Made by a program: the position numbers and the translations under genes
The notes under the pieces: model-generated
What the model saw: only the letters and a program-made list of their open reading frames with translations
Told to the model about the DNA's origin: nothing
Databases searched by the model: none
Source of the DNA: Pseudoips prasinana
Lineage: Eukaryota; Arthropoda; Insecta; Lepidoptera; Nolidae
Length of the DNA stretch: 64,000 nucleotides
NCBI GenBank assembly: GCA_951640165.1
Contig: OX621258.1
Span: 9,261,501 to 9,325,500, forward strand
Reading direction: 5' to 3'
Part shown: positions 51,598 to 61,035 of the stretch, one piece after another
Position numbering within the stretch: the first letter of the stretch is position 1
How the letters are laid out: each line of letters begins with the position of its first letter

Positions 51598-51845
51598 ACT
51601 AGCTTAACTTATAGCAGTGGTTACCATAGTGTAAAAGTTGTTTATGCTGCCCATTAAGCCTCTGTCATGGCTTAACGGCTGTAGTCTTATGACTACCACC
51701 AGGACCAACGGTTTAACGTGTCCCCCGAAGCATTAAGACGCTCAGAAACAAAAACCACTTAGGCGGTCACCCATGGTAGACGATGACCCTTGCCGATTTC
51801 TTACGGACCTTTGAGAGCAATTGGCAATGAGCGTCTCAAATCATG
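51598..51845 (+). repeat. Repeat E, diverged
   Basis: GCAGTGGTTACCATAGTGTA, TCATGGCTTAACGGCTGTAG, TTAACGTGTCCCCCGAAGC, GGCGGTCACCCATGGT. Confidence 0.72.
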
Positions 51846-51849
51846 GTAA

Positions 51850-52716
51850 AGGTCAATGATTTTGGTGTGGCAAATCTCCCCACTTTTGGGGTAGACTCTT
51901 GCCAGCGGTGAACTGATTCGGTTGAAATAATAAAGCTCTGTTTACAGCAGCTGCGGTAACCAAAATTCGTTAGCAGCATTATTATTACCATAATTAGCAG
52001 CAAAGAGGTGGTAAAAAAATGATTATCGATTAAAGTGAGAATATATTAAAATAATGAATTAAAAGAAGACCGCAGCACGCGACCTCTTTGTTAACCTCTC
52101 ACGGTACTTACCCAACAGTGGCGATGAGTGATTTATATCATAAGTAAAGCCGATTATATAACGTGTTCAATTAGTTTTGCAAAAGATTTATACTACGTAA
52201 TCTATTACTCATATAGAACTCTACGAAAAGACGTAGATGGTAAGATTTAACTGAGTTTTTGAATAGTAAATTTAAGTATAGACTAAAATTACGTAATCAA
52301 ATTACTCAACTATTTTGATTTTTTAAACAAGTAAGGATTATTTGACTAAAAATAATTTATCTACGTAATTATAGAGATCATAACACATGTAACTAACACG
52401 TTTCCCAAGAATAACATAACATAATAGTATGTACACATTATGTTATCTGGAATAAACTAAAGCAGATTTTATGCAAAACAAACTTCAGACAACTAAACAA
52501 AGTAAATATTAAACAACTTTGTCCTACGTAAAGTTCGAATAATTCAGAACGTTTCCACGAATTATTAAAAACCCTGTATAAAAGCTATTATAGTTATTTA
52601 TATTACAATGTTTAAAATTGCAGCAAACCATATAATTATATTATAAATAGGACTGGGAATAGTTGGCCAATACATAGCAAGAGAATACAGCCAACGTCAA
52701 CGCCTGTCAAGCACAT
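51850..52716. other. AT-rich, no gene seen
   Basis: CGTAAT/ATTACGTA-like motifs recur around 52190-52380 but without a clean period. Confidence 0.45.
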
Positions 52717-53033
52717 GCCTTTTTTTTATTCAGTTTTACGGCTCTGGCTTCTTCGGCCTTATGAGCCTTCCGTAAAATATATTTTTATTTCATTTATTTT
52801 CGTCATGTCAAGTAAAGTACGTCTCAGTCACGTAGTCCTTGTCGTACCCCAGTAAAGCAGTGGAGACTTTACTAGAGGCTTTTATGGAGTTTTAGATTCA
52901 ACACAGAAAATCGCAATTCACGGCAATATGGCACTTTCCTCCACTTGTGTACGTTGTCCATGATGTTATGTCTAAAAATCCACCATATTTACACATAAAA
53001 ACTTGAATTTACACCAGTTTTTGAAAATGAAAC
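52717..53033 (-). mobile_element. Retroposed 320-bp unit, first copy
   Basis: Reverse copy of the unit at 60703-61023: AGTTTTACGGCTCTGGCTTC, TTATGAGCCTTCCGTAAAAT, GCCATATTGCCGTGAATTG (complement), AATTTACACCAGTTTTTGAA. A T run at the left is its poly(A). Confidence 0.8.
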
Positions 53034-53106
53034 AATGCCCTGATGCGTCTTTTTCCGCGTTGGCGCCAAAACTCCAAGCACATGCCAACGTCTTAGTATT
53101 GCTATA

Positions 53107-53456
53107 TCTATACATAATTATTATAAAATCGGAGCAAAATCAAAACTGTACATTGAATATGTTTTACAAGGATACTTGGAGCGTGATCTACAAACGATAT
53201 CGAAGCCAAAAATATAGATTTTAGAATTTTTTTCTGTATGTTTATATGTATGTCCAGACTAAACTCAAAAAGTACTGCATGGATTTACTTCAAATTTGGC
53301 ATGGGTATTTAGTAATACTCATGCTAAATTTGAAGTAAATCCATGTATGTTGACCCGACCTCTTAGTAGAGGTCGGATCAACATATATACGTGATAATAT
53401 GTAGATATTATCACGTTATCACCTACGGAGGATTTATACACCGCGGGCACAGCTAG
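53107..53456 (+). mobile_element. Helitron, long type, with three internal snap-back palindromes
   Basis: TCTATACATAATTATTATAA start; end ACCGCGGGCACAGCTAG with a damaged hairpin. Internal inverted pairs at 53278-53345, 53346-53385 and 53391-53414 are absent from five sister copies in this window. Confidence 0.85.
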
Positions 53457-53459
53457 TAA

Positions 53460-54138
53460 TAATATGTATTATTTAATAATATTAATATGCATAACCATAT
53501 GTAATTTATTCACACAAGCTACGGCTATTGGCGTAAGAGCAATATAACACATATTATATAGCATCTACGCCACTGCTATCTACAATAATCAACATTTTGT
53601 TTAATTCAATACAAAATAATTTTTGGTCACGATTCATTTTACTTTGGGTCATTATAATGTCGTTAATGGCTTTTACACTTAAGTTACTAAATTTTAATCT
53701 TGCCTTTTAGGTGTAAGCTAATTACTTTTAAATAACTTTTTCTGGCATTCAATTAATATGAATACAGTACGTACAGTTCATATTCTTATAAGGTTCCAAA
53801 ATTATAACAATCATCGTTTTAAAAATCACAAAACCAACTACTATTTTCTTTAACCAATTGCAACTTATGCTATCCATTAAAAAAGGAATTATCCAAATCG
53901 GTAAACAAACAACGGAGCAAAAATACGTAGCAACAAAAAAATACGTAGCAACAAAAAATACGTACAGTAAATCAACTGGATAAAAAGGAGGATATCAAGG
54001 TATAACCCTCTTTTGAAGTCGGCTAAGCCCACAGGTGGACAAATATCTCCAGTCTTGCGCCGTTCTTGCGCTACCTCCATCCAGCAGTCCCATGAGTTAG
54101 TAATTCATCATAAAGGGATTGATGTTTTTTTTTTTTTA
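53460..54138. other. AT-rich, no gene seen
   Basis: Includes a short tandem AAAAATACGTAGCAAC at 53915-53960; no coding. Confidence 0.45.
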
Positions 54139-54139
54139 T

Positions 54140-54576
54140 GATGAATGTGTTTGCGCTTGACCACTATCTCACCTGATGGTAAGTGAAGATGTGGTCGAAG
54201 ATGGACCGTGCGTAACCATAAGATGCCTGTTCACTCTAGCCTTGAATAAACCCATGTTGTATGAGTCTGGAAACACGTCGTTCGGGAGGGTGTTCCACTG
54301 CTTAGCCGTGCGTATGATAAAGGAGGAAGCAAAGCGGTAGAATGGGATGTCAACAACAAAGCGGTGAAAACACTCCCGACGCCTAGTAGTCCGATGAAAA
54401 AAGGGGGAAGGAGAGATAAGTTCATGGAGGTCTTGAGCGCATTCTCCATGAAATAGCCTATAGAAAACCGATAAGCTTTCTACCTGACGCCTATGATCCA
54501 AGCTTTGCAGCATTTTATTTGTTAGGTCTCTGTCATTGATTATCCTGCGAGCGCGATATTTTAATAAGGCAAGCAA
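54140..54576 (-). mobile_element. CR1-like LINE C-terminus and 3' end
   Basis: Reverse frame of 135 codons: LDHRRQVESLSVFYRLFHGE, ECAQDLHELISP, then SFIIRTAKQWNTLPNDVF and YNMGLFKARVNRHL, typical of the CR1-like RT end. Frame open to TGA-side 54169; the 3' UTR holds CACCTGATGGTAAGTG and a T/A-run tail at 54126-54139. 5' truncated. This gives the identity of the related tails at 41155, 42946 and 55719. Confidence 0.85.
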
Positions 54577-54604
54577 AAGTTTAAAACAATTACAGTTGAA
54601 CCGA

Positions 54605-54682
54605 CCGACTCTAGTCTTGAATAATCCTATGTTATAGGTTTATGTTATATGAGTCTGGAAATACATCGCTCGGGAAATAATA
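54605..54682 (-). mobile_element. Second CR1-like fragment
   Basis: ACTCTAGTCTTGAATAATCC and GAGTCTGGAAATACATCGCT repeat bases from 54233-54292 in diverged form, so a separate copy or partial duplication. Confidence 0.7.
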
Positions 54683-54779
54683 GAAGGATCACAGCATAAG
54701 ACTTGCTTTATAGTAAATAATAAAAAAAATTGAATATGTATATGTAAAAAAATTGTATATATAGTGAATATATCTATAA

Positions 54780-55022
54780 TCATCATCATAACAGCTGTAA
54801 CAAATCAACTGCTGGACAAATGCCTGCCCCAAGAATCATCTTAGGAGGATATGCCATAATCGCGACGCTTGGCAGACGGGTTGGCGATCGCAGTAAGATT
54901 GTAATAGTACACACAAGGAAGCTGCTGCTCGTCCTCTGGTAGATATTCCCTCGTGTCGACTTCTACGCCCCCCACGGGATGAGATGGGGTGATGATTTTC
55001 GCCCCCGTCACAACACAGCATA
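54780..55022 (-). mobile_element. Short RTE-ended non-autonomous element
   Basis: Reverse: ATCATCATCATAACAGCTG, GGACAAATGCCTGCCCC, ATATGCCATAATCGCGACGC, GTTGGCGATCGCAGTAAG, CCCCACGGGATGAGATGGGG, GTCACAACACAGC. Confidence 0.87.
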
Positions 55023-55030
55023 TGTATATT

Positions 55031-55082
55031 AGAAGGTTACCCCTTAAATATAACGAATTTCTCGTTATAATACGTATCTATA
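55031..55082 (+). repeat. Direct repeat left of a SINE
   Basis: AACGAATTTCTCGTTATAAT and flanks recur at 55364-55414 on the far side of the SINE at 55083-55345. Confidence 0.8.
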
Positions 55083-55345
55083 ATAATAATATCCTGGGAC
55101 ATTTACACACGGCCATCTGATCCCAAACTAAGCAGACCTTATACTATGGAAACCAGGTAACAGATGTACTTCATATACTATATTTCTTTTGTAAATACAT
55201 ACCTTCTTATATTTAAAAATTACACCCAGACACAGGACTAACAGACAGTTCATGCACACAAATATCTGTCCTGGCTGGCAATCGAACCCACGACCAGCAG
55301 CGTGATAAGTAAACATTTGCCAACCACGCCAACAGGCCCGTCAAA
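55083..55345 (-). mobile_element. SINE family A
   Basis: Reverse: AATATCCTGGGACATTTAC, TGGCAATCGAACCCACGACC, CAACCACGCCAACAGGCCCG. Nearly full length. Confidence 0.86.
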
Positions 55346-55718
55346 AATAAATATACGTAATATAAGAGGCAACCTTCTTAATATAACGAATTTCTCGTTA
55401 TAATAAGTATCTATACATTTGATAGTCCTAAAAAAGGAATATTTCGGAGTTTTAGCATAAAAATAATGGTTAGAAACCCTTTTTATGCCTGACGGAACAA
55501 CTAATGGACATCTGCCGGCAAAGCTCCCAAGCGAGAACCTTACTCTTTTGTATACGAGAATATAAGCTTCATTTTGGTCTAAACAACGCAGCCCTTGGGG
55601 CTAACACGTTTGGTGAAGGTAAGTAAGTAAAATAGGTTTTAGTTTTAGGGCACTCGGAGCTAAAAAATGATAATAATATCATGGGACACTTCAAGACCGG
55701 CAACGAACCCACCACTCC

Positions 55719-55810
55719 TTAGTGTTGCGAGTGTCCATGGGCGGCGGTGATCACTTACCATCAGGTGACCCACTTGCTCGTTTGTCGCCCTCTTACAGGA
55801 AAATAAAATA
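55719..55810 (+). mobile_element. CR1-like LINE 3' terminus
   Basis: CGAGTGTCCATGGGCGGCGG, TGATCACTTACCATCAGGTG, ACCCACTTGCTCGTTTG, then A-rich tail. Confidence 0.68.
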
Positions 55811-55817
55811 TAAGAAA

Positions 55818-55855
55818 CTAGCTGTGCCCCGCGGTTTCACCCACGTACCTATATA
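55818..55855 (-). mobile_element. Helitron 3' terminus fragment
   Basis: CTAGCTGTGCCCCGCGGTTT then TCACCCACGT; the body is not recognisable further on. Confidence 0.6.
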
Positions 55856-56300
55856 CGTAAGCCTCAGATGATACATTTGACAGATAAATTACCTGTGTTG
55901 TTTTAATGAGTTACATGTAAAGCTCAATTTAGTCCCAACCAATTATATAAAAACGCTAATGCCGGTAGAGCTAAATTCGCATTAATTAGGAAAAAGTCCA
56001 CAATTGATTGGAAAATCAGTGGACCAGTTATTTTGCAGGATATCTCGGGAAATCTTTAAATTGCTGATTCTTTACTCTCTATATTGAGGCCATAATACCA
56101 CCAAGTATTTTCCGTCTAAACATCACGAATCGATAACAAATTCCGTTCGGAAACCTTGGCCTTTAAAGCTAATTAGTTTGCCATTTAATTTCGCGCTTCG
56201 CAGCACGTAATCAGCTTTACCAGTTTAATTTTACCTTATCAGACTATATAAGTGAAGATCCTAAGGCATAAAACCACCTTCACTAATAACATATACATTG
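55856..56300. other. No gene seen
   Basis: No coding potential or known repeat. Confidence 0.4.
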
Positions 56301-56304
56301 AAAA

Positions 56305-56585
56305 TTAAAAAAAAACCCGACTTTTGTTACGGCGTACACTACGGAAGTAGTAGTTGAAATCCAAGATGGCCGCCATCACAATTCGCCATTTTGTGATGGC
56401 GGCCATCATGGATTTGATATTTATCTTAGTGTATAATATTCTACAAGTTAATCCCTTTCGTTTAATACACTTATTTAGTACAGTCATCTTGGACCGATTT
56501 TTTCATCATAACTATGTTTGATATGAACACTGGCAACTAATTCACCGGTTCATCCGTTCACACAAATACAGACAGACATCGACCG
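56305..56585 (+). repeat. Interspersed repeat with AAGATGGCCGCC hairpin
   Basis: ACCCGACTTTTGTTACGGCG start, 24-bp palindrome arms 56357-56380 and 56392-56415 around AAATCCAAGATGGCCGCCAT, later ACAGACAGACATCGACC. Class unknown. Confidence 0.6.
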
Positions 56586-56587
56586 AT

Positions 56588-56760
56588 CAATCGATCGGTT
56601 TAATATCTGAGCCTCTTCGTGCTTCGGAGGGCACGTTAAGTTGTTGGTCCCGGTTGTAGTCATTAGACAACAGTCGTTAAGCCATGTCAGAGGCCTACTG
56701 GGCGGCTTGAACAACTCTGACACAAGGGTAACCACTGCCCATACGATAAGTAAGTACCAT
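56588..56760 (-). repeat. Repeat E, partial
   Basis: Reverse: CGGTTTAATATCTGAGCCTC, TTCGGAGGGCACGTTAAG, AACAGTCGTTAAGCCATGTC, GGTAACCACTGCCCATACG. Confidence 0.8.
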
Positions 56761-57136
56761 AATACTTTAACACCAAGTAAACAGTATTTTTTCTTGATAT
56801 CGATTTGTGTCGAATCGAGCCCAATTGAGGGAAAACTTTAGTAAGAAATCGTGTTTTATTAGAGGAGTTACATAGATATTCGCGCAGTGATATGAAACCT
56901 ACCGTCTCAATCCTTCGCGGCCACCTCACGTCTGACCTGTATGTCATGGCGGGATTTATATTTATAATAAATCTGAACGAATGTCATTTTCCTGGACTTT
57001 TTCCCATTTAACGTGGGTCAACAGCAACGGATTCCGCACATAAATGTTTACTATGAAGTTATGACGCTGGTTACTGTATGCATTTAACTATGGCGACCCA
57101 TTTGGTGGATGTTTTTTATGTGCTACTCGTAGTTAG
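56761..57136. other. No gene seen
   Basis: No coding potential or known repeat. Confidence 0.4.
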
Positions 57137-57138
57137 TA

Positions 57139-57259
57139 CACACGGCTACATATCAAGCTATACATTTCCAATATAAGCTGACATCTCATTGTATGGAAAT
57201 CCTATACAACGCGAGATCAGCTTATACTGGAAATGTATAGCTTGATATGTAGCCGAGTG
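57139..57259. mobile_element. Mariner-type MITE (TA target)
   Basis: TIRs CACACGGCTACATATCAAGC and CACTCGGCTACATATCAAGC, inverted match about 45 bp, flanked by TA on both sides (57137-57138, 57260-57261). 121 bp, non-coding. TA targets fit Tc1/mariner-mobilised MITEs. Confidence 0.82.
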
Positions 57260-57353
57260 TACATAGTAGATGCTATAAACTAAGCATCTTCTGCTTAGAT
57301 AAAACTCTAAAGCAACTTGAAAAAAATGTAGTGAAGTAGAAATACGCAAACAT

Positions 57354-60300
57354 CATCATCATATCAGCCGAAAGACGTCCACTGCTGGACAAAGGCCTCC
57401 CTCAAAGATCTCCACAATTGCCGGTCTTGCGCTATCCGCATCCAGCGTTTTCCAGCGACCCGCACAAGATCATCGGTCCATCTTGTAGGGGGCCTGCCCA
57501 CGCTGCGTCTTCCGGTTCGTGGTCGCCACTCGAGAACCTTTCTGCCCCAGCGGCCGTCGGCTCTACGAGCTATGTGCCGTGCCCACTGCCACTTCAGCTT
57601 GGCAATTCTTAGGGCTATGTCGGTGACTTTGGTTCGCCTGCGGATCTCATCATTTCTGATTCGATCTCGCAGGGAAACTCCAAGCATAGCCCTTTCCATT
57701 GCTCTTTGGGTGACCTTGAGCCGCCTGATAAGGCCCATAGTTAGCGACCACGTCTCTGTTCCGTAAGTCATCACTGGCAACACACACTGGTCGAAGACTT
57801 TCGACTTGAGACACTGCGGTATTTGGGACGAGAAGATATTACGTAGCTTCCCGAACGCTGCCCAGCCGAGTTGGATTCTACGATTGACCTCCTTCTCGAA
57901 GTTGGACCTACCTAGTTGGATGGTCTGTCCTAGGTAAATATAGTTCTCTACAACTTCGAGTGCAGAGTCTCCAACCTTAACTAGAGTGGGTGCAACATGG
58001 ATGTTTGACATAATTTTCGTCTTATCCATGTTCATTTTCAGACCCACTTGTTGAGAGACTCTGCTGAGGCCATCGAGCATTGTACCGAGGTCGTCAAGGG
58101 TCTCAGCCATGACTACTACATCGTCGGCAAATCGAAGGTGGGTGATGTACTCGCCATTGACATTGATGCCAAAGCCTTTCCAGTCCAGAAGCTTGAAGAC
58201 ATCTTCCAATGCAGCGGTGAACAGTTTCGGAGATATAACATCTCCCTGTCTCACACCTCGCTGCAAGTGGATAGGTTTCGAGTTCTGGCCCTGGAGTCGC
58301 ACTGACATAGTGGCGTTTTCGTACAAACACTTTAACACCTCGATATACCGGTAGTCGATTTGGCACCTTTGGAGAGACCTCAGTACGGCCCAAGTTTCGA
58401 TCGAATCGAAGGCTTTCTCATAGTTCACAAACGCTAAGCATAATGGCTGGTTATACTCTTCGGTCTTCTGTATAACCTGCCGCAGCGTATGTATGTGGTC
58501 TATGGTACTAAAGCCTTTACGGAAACCGGCTTGTTCGGGAGGCTGGAAGTCGTCAAACCTGCGTGCGCGACGATTCGTAATGACCCTCGAAAACAACTTG
58601 TAAACATGGCTCAGCAGTGTGATGGGTCTGTAATTCTTCAAGAGGGTTTTATCGCCCTTTTTGAAGAAGAGCACCACCACACCCCTGTGCCATGCTTTTG
58701 GCGTTTGACCTTCTAGTATGACGGAGTTAAATAACTTCTGAAGGGCCCGTAGGATTGATGTACCACCCGCCTTCAGAAGCTCTGCCGTAATTCCATCATC
58801 ACCAGGCGCCTTGTTGTTCTTAAGCTGTTCGAGAGCCATTCTAATCTCGCACAGGCTGACGTCCGGGATGTCGTCGGTGAAGTGTTGGGTTAGTCGTGCT
58901 CTGGGATCTGAGGCACAACTATCGACAGGTGACTGGGTTTTCGCATACAGCTGTCCATAGAACCTCTCGATCTCTCCCAGCAACTCAGGTTTAGACGTGA
59001 CGATTCTGCCATCCTCAGTCTTCAGCTTCGTCAGTTGGCTCTGTCCAACAGACAGTTCTCTTGCAAACACTTTAGAGCCTTTGTTCCGCTCAATGGCTTC
59101 TTTAATACAATTTGTATTAAATTGGCGCGTGTCGCGTGTCAAAGACTTTGAGATCTGTCTGTTGAGCTGCCGGTATCTGGTAGCATCATCAGAGGATGTC
59201 AGAACCATTTTCCGTCTTTCGTCCATAAGCTGCAGGGTATAGTCAGAGATCTTTTTGGTTCTGTTTGTACGGTGGGCCTTGAAGACCTTAGACCCAGCCG
59301 TATGGACAGCTTCTACGAGCCTGTCATGGTATGAGTCCACTTCCTCGCAATCTGCTAGGCATTCGAAACGGTTTTGCAGTTCGAGCTGAAAGGGTTCAGG
59401 GTTTTGGATGTGGATGGGTAAAGGTCGGAGCGTAGACTTTATTAGTCGGGACCTCTGGAGCTTGACATTTAGGTTCAATGAGCCTCTCACCAGTCTGTGA
59501 TCGCTCCCGGTTTTAACCGTATTGATCACTGAGACGTCATTGAACACCTGTCTACTCGTCGACAAGATAAAGTCTATCTCGTTTTTTGTTTTACCATCGG
59601 GGCTTACCCAGGTCCATTTGCGGTTTTCCGACTTCTTGAAAAAGGAGTTCATCATAAAGAGTCCCTCCTTCTCCATGAAGTCGGCCAACATTTGGCCCCG
59701 GGGATTCCGGTCCCCAGTTCCAAATTGCCCCACTTTCAGCTCATTCCCGAATCGTTTACCCAGCTTCGCGTTAAAGTCCCCCATGACCACAGTGAAATAA
59801 GAGTTCGAGGTATGTATGGCTCTAGAAATATCCTCATACATGACCTCAACCTCATCGTCGGAGTGCGTCGAAGTCGGCGCGTAAACCTGTATGACCTTCA
59901 ACGAATACCGCTTGGTAATTCTGAGTATAAGGTACGCAACCCTAGTCGACACACTCTCGATTTTCACTATGTTGTGGACGAGGGACTTGTGGACTATGAA
60001 CCCAACACCACCTTGGGAGAGTTGGTCGCCTTCCCGGAAATAGAACAGATTCCCGGATTTCAGGATTATCGTGTCCTCCCCCTCTCTTCGGACTTCAGAT
60101 AATCCTATTATGTCCCAATGTAACCTGCTCAATTCTTCCTCCAGTTCGATCATCTTCTCGTCGGTCCGCAGTGTGCGTGTGTTGTATGTTGCCAGGGCCA
60201 GAGGTCGTCGGTTTTGGTAACGCGGAATCGGCCGGGGATTCTTAGCACCCCCTGCCCTGCCGTAACCACGGCTGTTACCACGGCTGGGAATAGCAGGGCT

Positions 60301-60530
60301 GCCGGGGACTGGGGGCCGCGGTTTAATTGTGTCCTTCATTTGAGGGGATCTGCCATAATCGCCACGCTTGGCAAACGGGTTGGCGATCGCAGTAAGGTAG
60401 AAATTGGTACTCATGAGAACGCTGCTGCCCATTCTCTGGAATATATTCCCTCGGGACGACTTCTACGTCCCCCCACGGGATGAGAGGGGGTGGTGATATT
60501 CTCTAGGCCGTCACCACACAGCCAAACATA
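57354..60530 (-). mobile_element. Full-length RTE-type LINE with 8-bp TSD
   Basis: GCAAACAT lies on both sides (57346-57353 and 60531-60538). The element starts TATGTTTGGCTGTGTGGTGA at 60530 and ends with an ATGATGATG tail at 57354-57363. A roughly 100-bp leader precedes one long frame, and the stop lies almost at the 3' end, as in RTE elements. The 5' leader and extreme 3' end also bound the short non-autonomous elements in this window. Confidence 0.93.
57364..60432 (-). CDS. RTE-type endonuclease/reverse transcriptase ORF, motif A Asp replaced
   Basis: Uninterrupted 1022-codon frame. The first Met is at 60432, but Met7 or Met32 (MKDTIKP) are equally possible, since the first 31 residues overlap the leader shared with short elements. 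Endonuclease about residues 75-320: TYNTRTLR, GLSEVRREGE (Glu), VYAPTS, MGDFNAKLG (G218-N221), NEIDFIL, TGSDHRLVR (S310, H312); all expected catalytic residues are present. RT about 535-800: NNKAPGDDGI, NYRPITLLSHVYKLFSRVI, EQAGFRKGFSTIDHI, FVNYEKAFDS (motif A), GVRQGDVISPKLF (G726), LRFADDVVVM (F768-D771). In motif A the first, metal-binding Asp is Asn670 (codon AAC at 58425-58423). The C-terminal part holds KLKWQWARHIARR and RWTDDLVRVAGKRWMR. The protein would nick target DNA and copy element RNA, but the RT is predicted inactive. Confidence 0.93.
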   Translation of the reverse strand: MGSSVLMSTNFYLTAIANPFAKRGDYGRSPQMKDTIKPRPPVPGSPAIPSRGNSRGYGRAGGAKNPRPIPRYQNRRPLALATYNTRTLRTDEKMIELEEELSRLHWDIIGLSEVRREGEDTIILKSGNLFYFREGDQLSQGGVGFIVHKSLVHNIVKIESVSTRVAYLILRITKRYSLKVIQVYAPTSTHSDDEVEVMYEDISRAIHTSNSYFTVVMGDFNAKLGKRFGNELKVGQFGTGDRNPRGQMLADFMEKEGLFMMNSFFKKSENRKWTWVSPDGKTKNEIDFILSTSRQVFNDVSVINTVKTGSDHRLVRGSLNLNVKLQRSRLIKSTLRPLPIHIQNPEPFQLELQNRFECLADCEEVDSYHDRLVEAVHTAGSKVFKAHRTNRTKKISDYTLQLMDERRKMVLTSSDDATRYRQLNRQISKSLTRDTRQFNTNCIKEAIERNKGSKVFARELSVGQSQLTKLKTEDGRIVTSKPELLGEIERFYGQLYAKTQSPVDSCASDPRARLTQHFTDDIPDVSLCEIRMALEQLKNNKAPGDDGITAELLKAGGTSILRALQKLFNSVILEGQTPKAWHRGVVVLFFKKGDKTLLKNYRPITLLSHVYKLFSRVITNRRARRFDDFQPPEQAGFRKGFSTIDHIHTLRQVIQKTEEYNQPLCLAFVNYEKAFDSIETWAVLRSLQRCQIDYRYIEVLKCLYENATMSVRLQGQNSKPIHLQRGVRQGDVISPKLFTAALEDVFKLLDWKGFGINVNGEYITHLRFADDVVVMAETLDDLGTMLDGLSRVSQQVGLKMNMDKTKIMSNIHVAPTLVKVGDSALEVVENYIYLGQTIQLGRSNFEKEVNRRIQLGWAAFGKLRNIFSSQIPQCLKSKVFDQCVLPVMTYGTETWSLTMGLIRRLKVTQRAMERAMLGVSLRDRIRNDEIRRRTKVTDIALRIAKLKWQWARHIARRADGRWGRKVLEWRPRTGRRSVGRPPTRWTDDLVRVAGKRWMRIAQDRQLWRSLREAFVQQWTSFG

Positions 60531-60586
60531 GCAAACATAATTCCCTTTTAAATATTTCAAAAAAAAAATACCTAGTCTCTGTGTTT

Positions 60587-60617
60587 CCTAACAGGTGTAC
60601 TATCCACACCTGTTAGG
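60587..60617. repeat. Short palindrome
   Basis: CCTAACAGGTGT, loop ACTATCC, exact complement; 12-bp arms. Confidence 0.8.
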
Positions 60618-60702
60618 TGATATATTAACATAGATTTTCAATGGTAATTGATTTTTTGTATAGAAAATAAAAAATTAAAAGTATTATTATTGTAAATTTG
60701 AC

Positions 60703-61023
60703 AATTTTTCAAAAACTGGTGTAAATTCGAGTTTTTATGTGTAAATATGGTGGATTTTTAGACATAACATCTTCGACAACGGACACAAGTGGAGGAAAGT
60801 GCGATATTGCCGTGAATTGTGATTTTCTTGTTGTAACCAAAACTCCATAAAAGCGTCTAGTAAAGTCTTCACTGCTTTACTGAGGTTGGACAAGGACTAT
60901 GTATGACTTGACTGTGACGGACTTTACTTGACAATGACGGAAATAAATGATATAAAAATATATTTACTGAAGGCTCATAAGGCCAAAGAAGCCAGAGCAG
61001 TAAAACGGAATTTAAAAAAAAAA
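60703..61023 (+). mobile_element. Retroposed 320-bp unit with 12-bp TSD
   Basis: TGTAAATTTGAC at 60691-60702 and 61024-61035, and a terminal A run. Contains GGAGGAAAGTGCGATATTGC, GCTTTACTGAGGTTGGACAA and GCTCATAAGGCCAAAGAAGC. The last part can be read MTEINDIKIYLLKAHKAKEA but has no recognised domain. It may be a LINE 3' stub, a SINE or a processed transcript; a second copy is at 52717-53033. Confidence 0.8.
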
Positions 61024-61035
61024 TGTAAATTTGAC

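Noticed and set aside
57418..60483. Several plus-strand frames of 60-136 codons
   Set aside because: Antisense shadows of the RTE frame.
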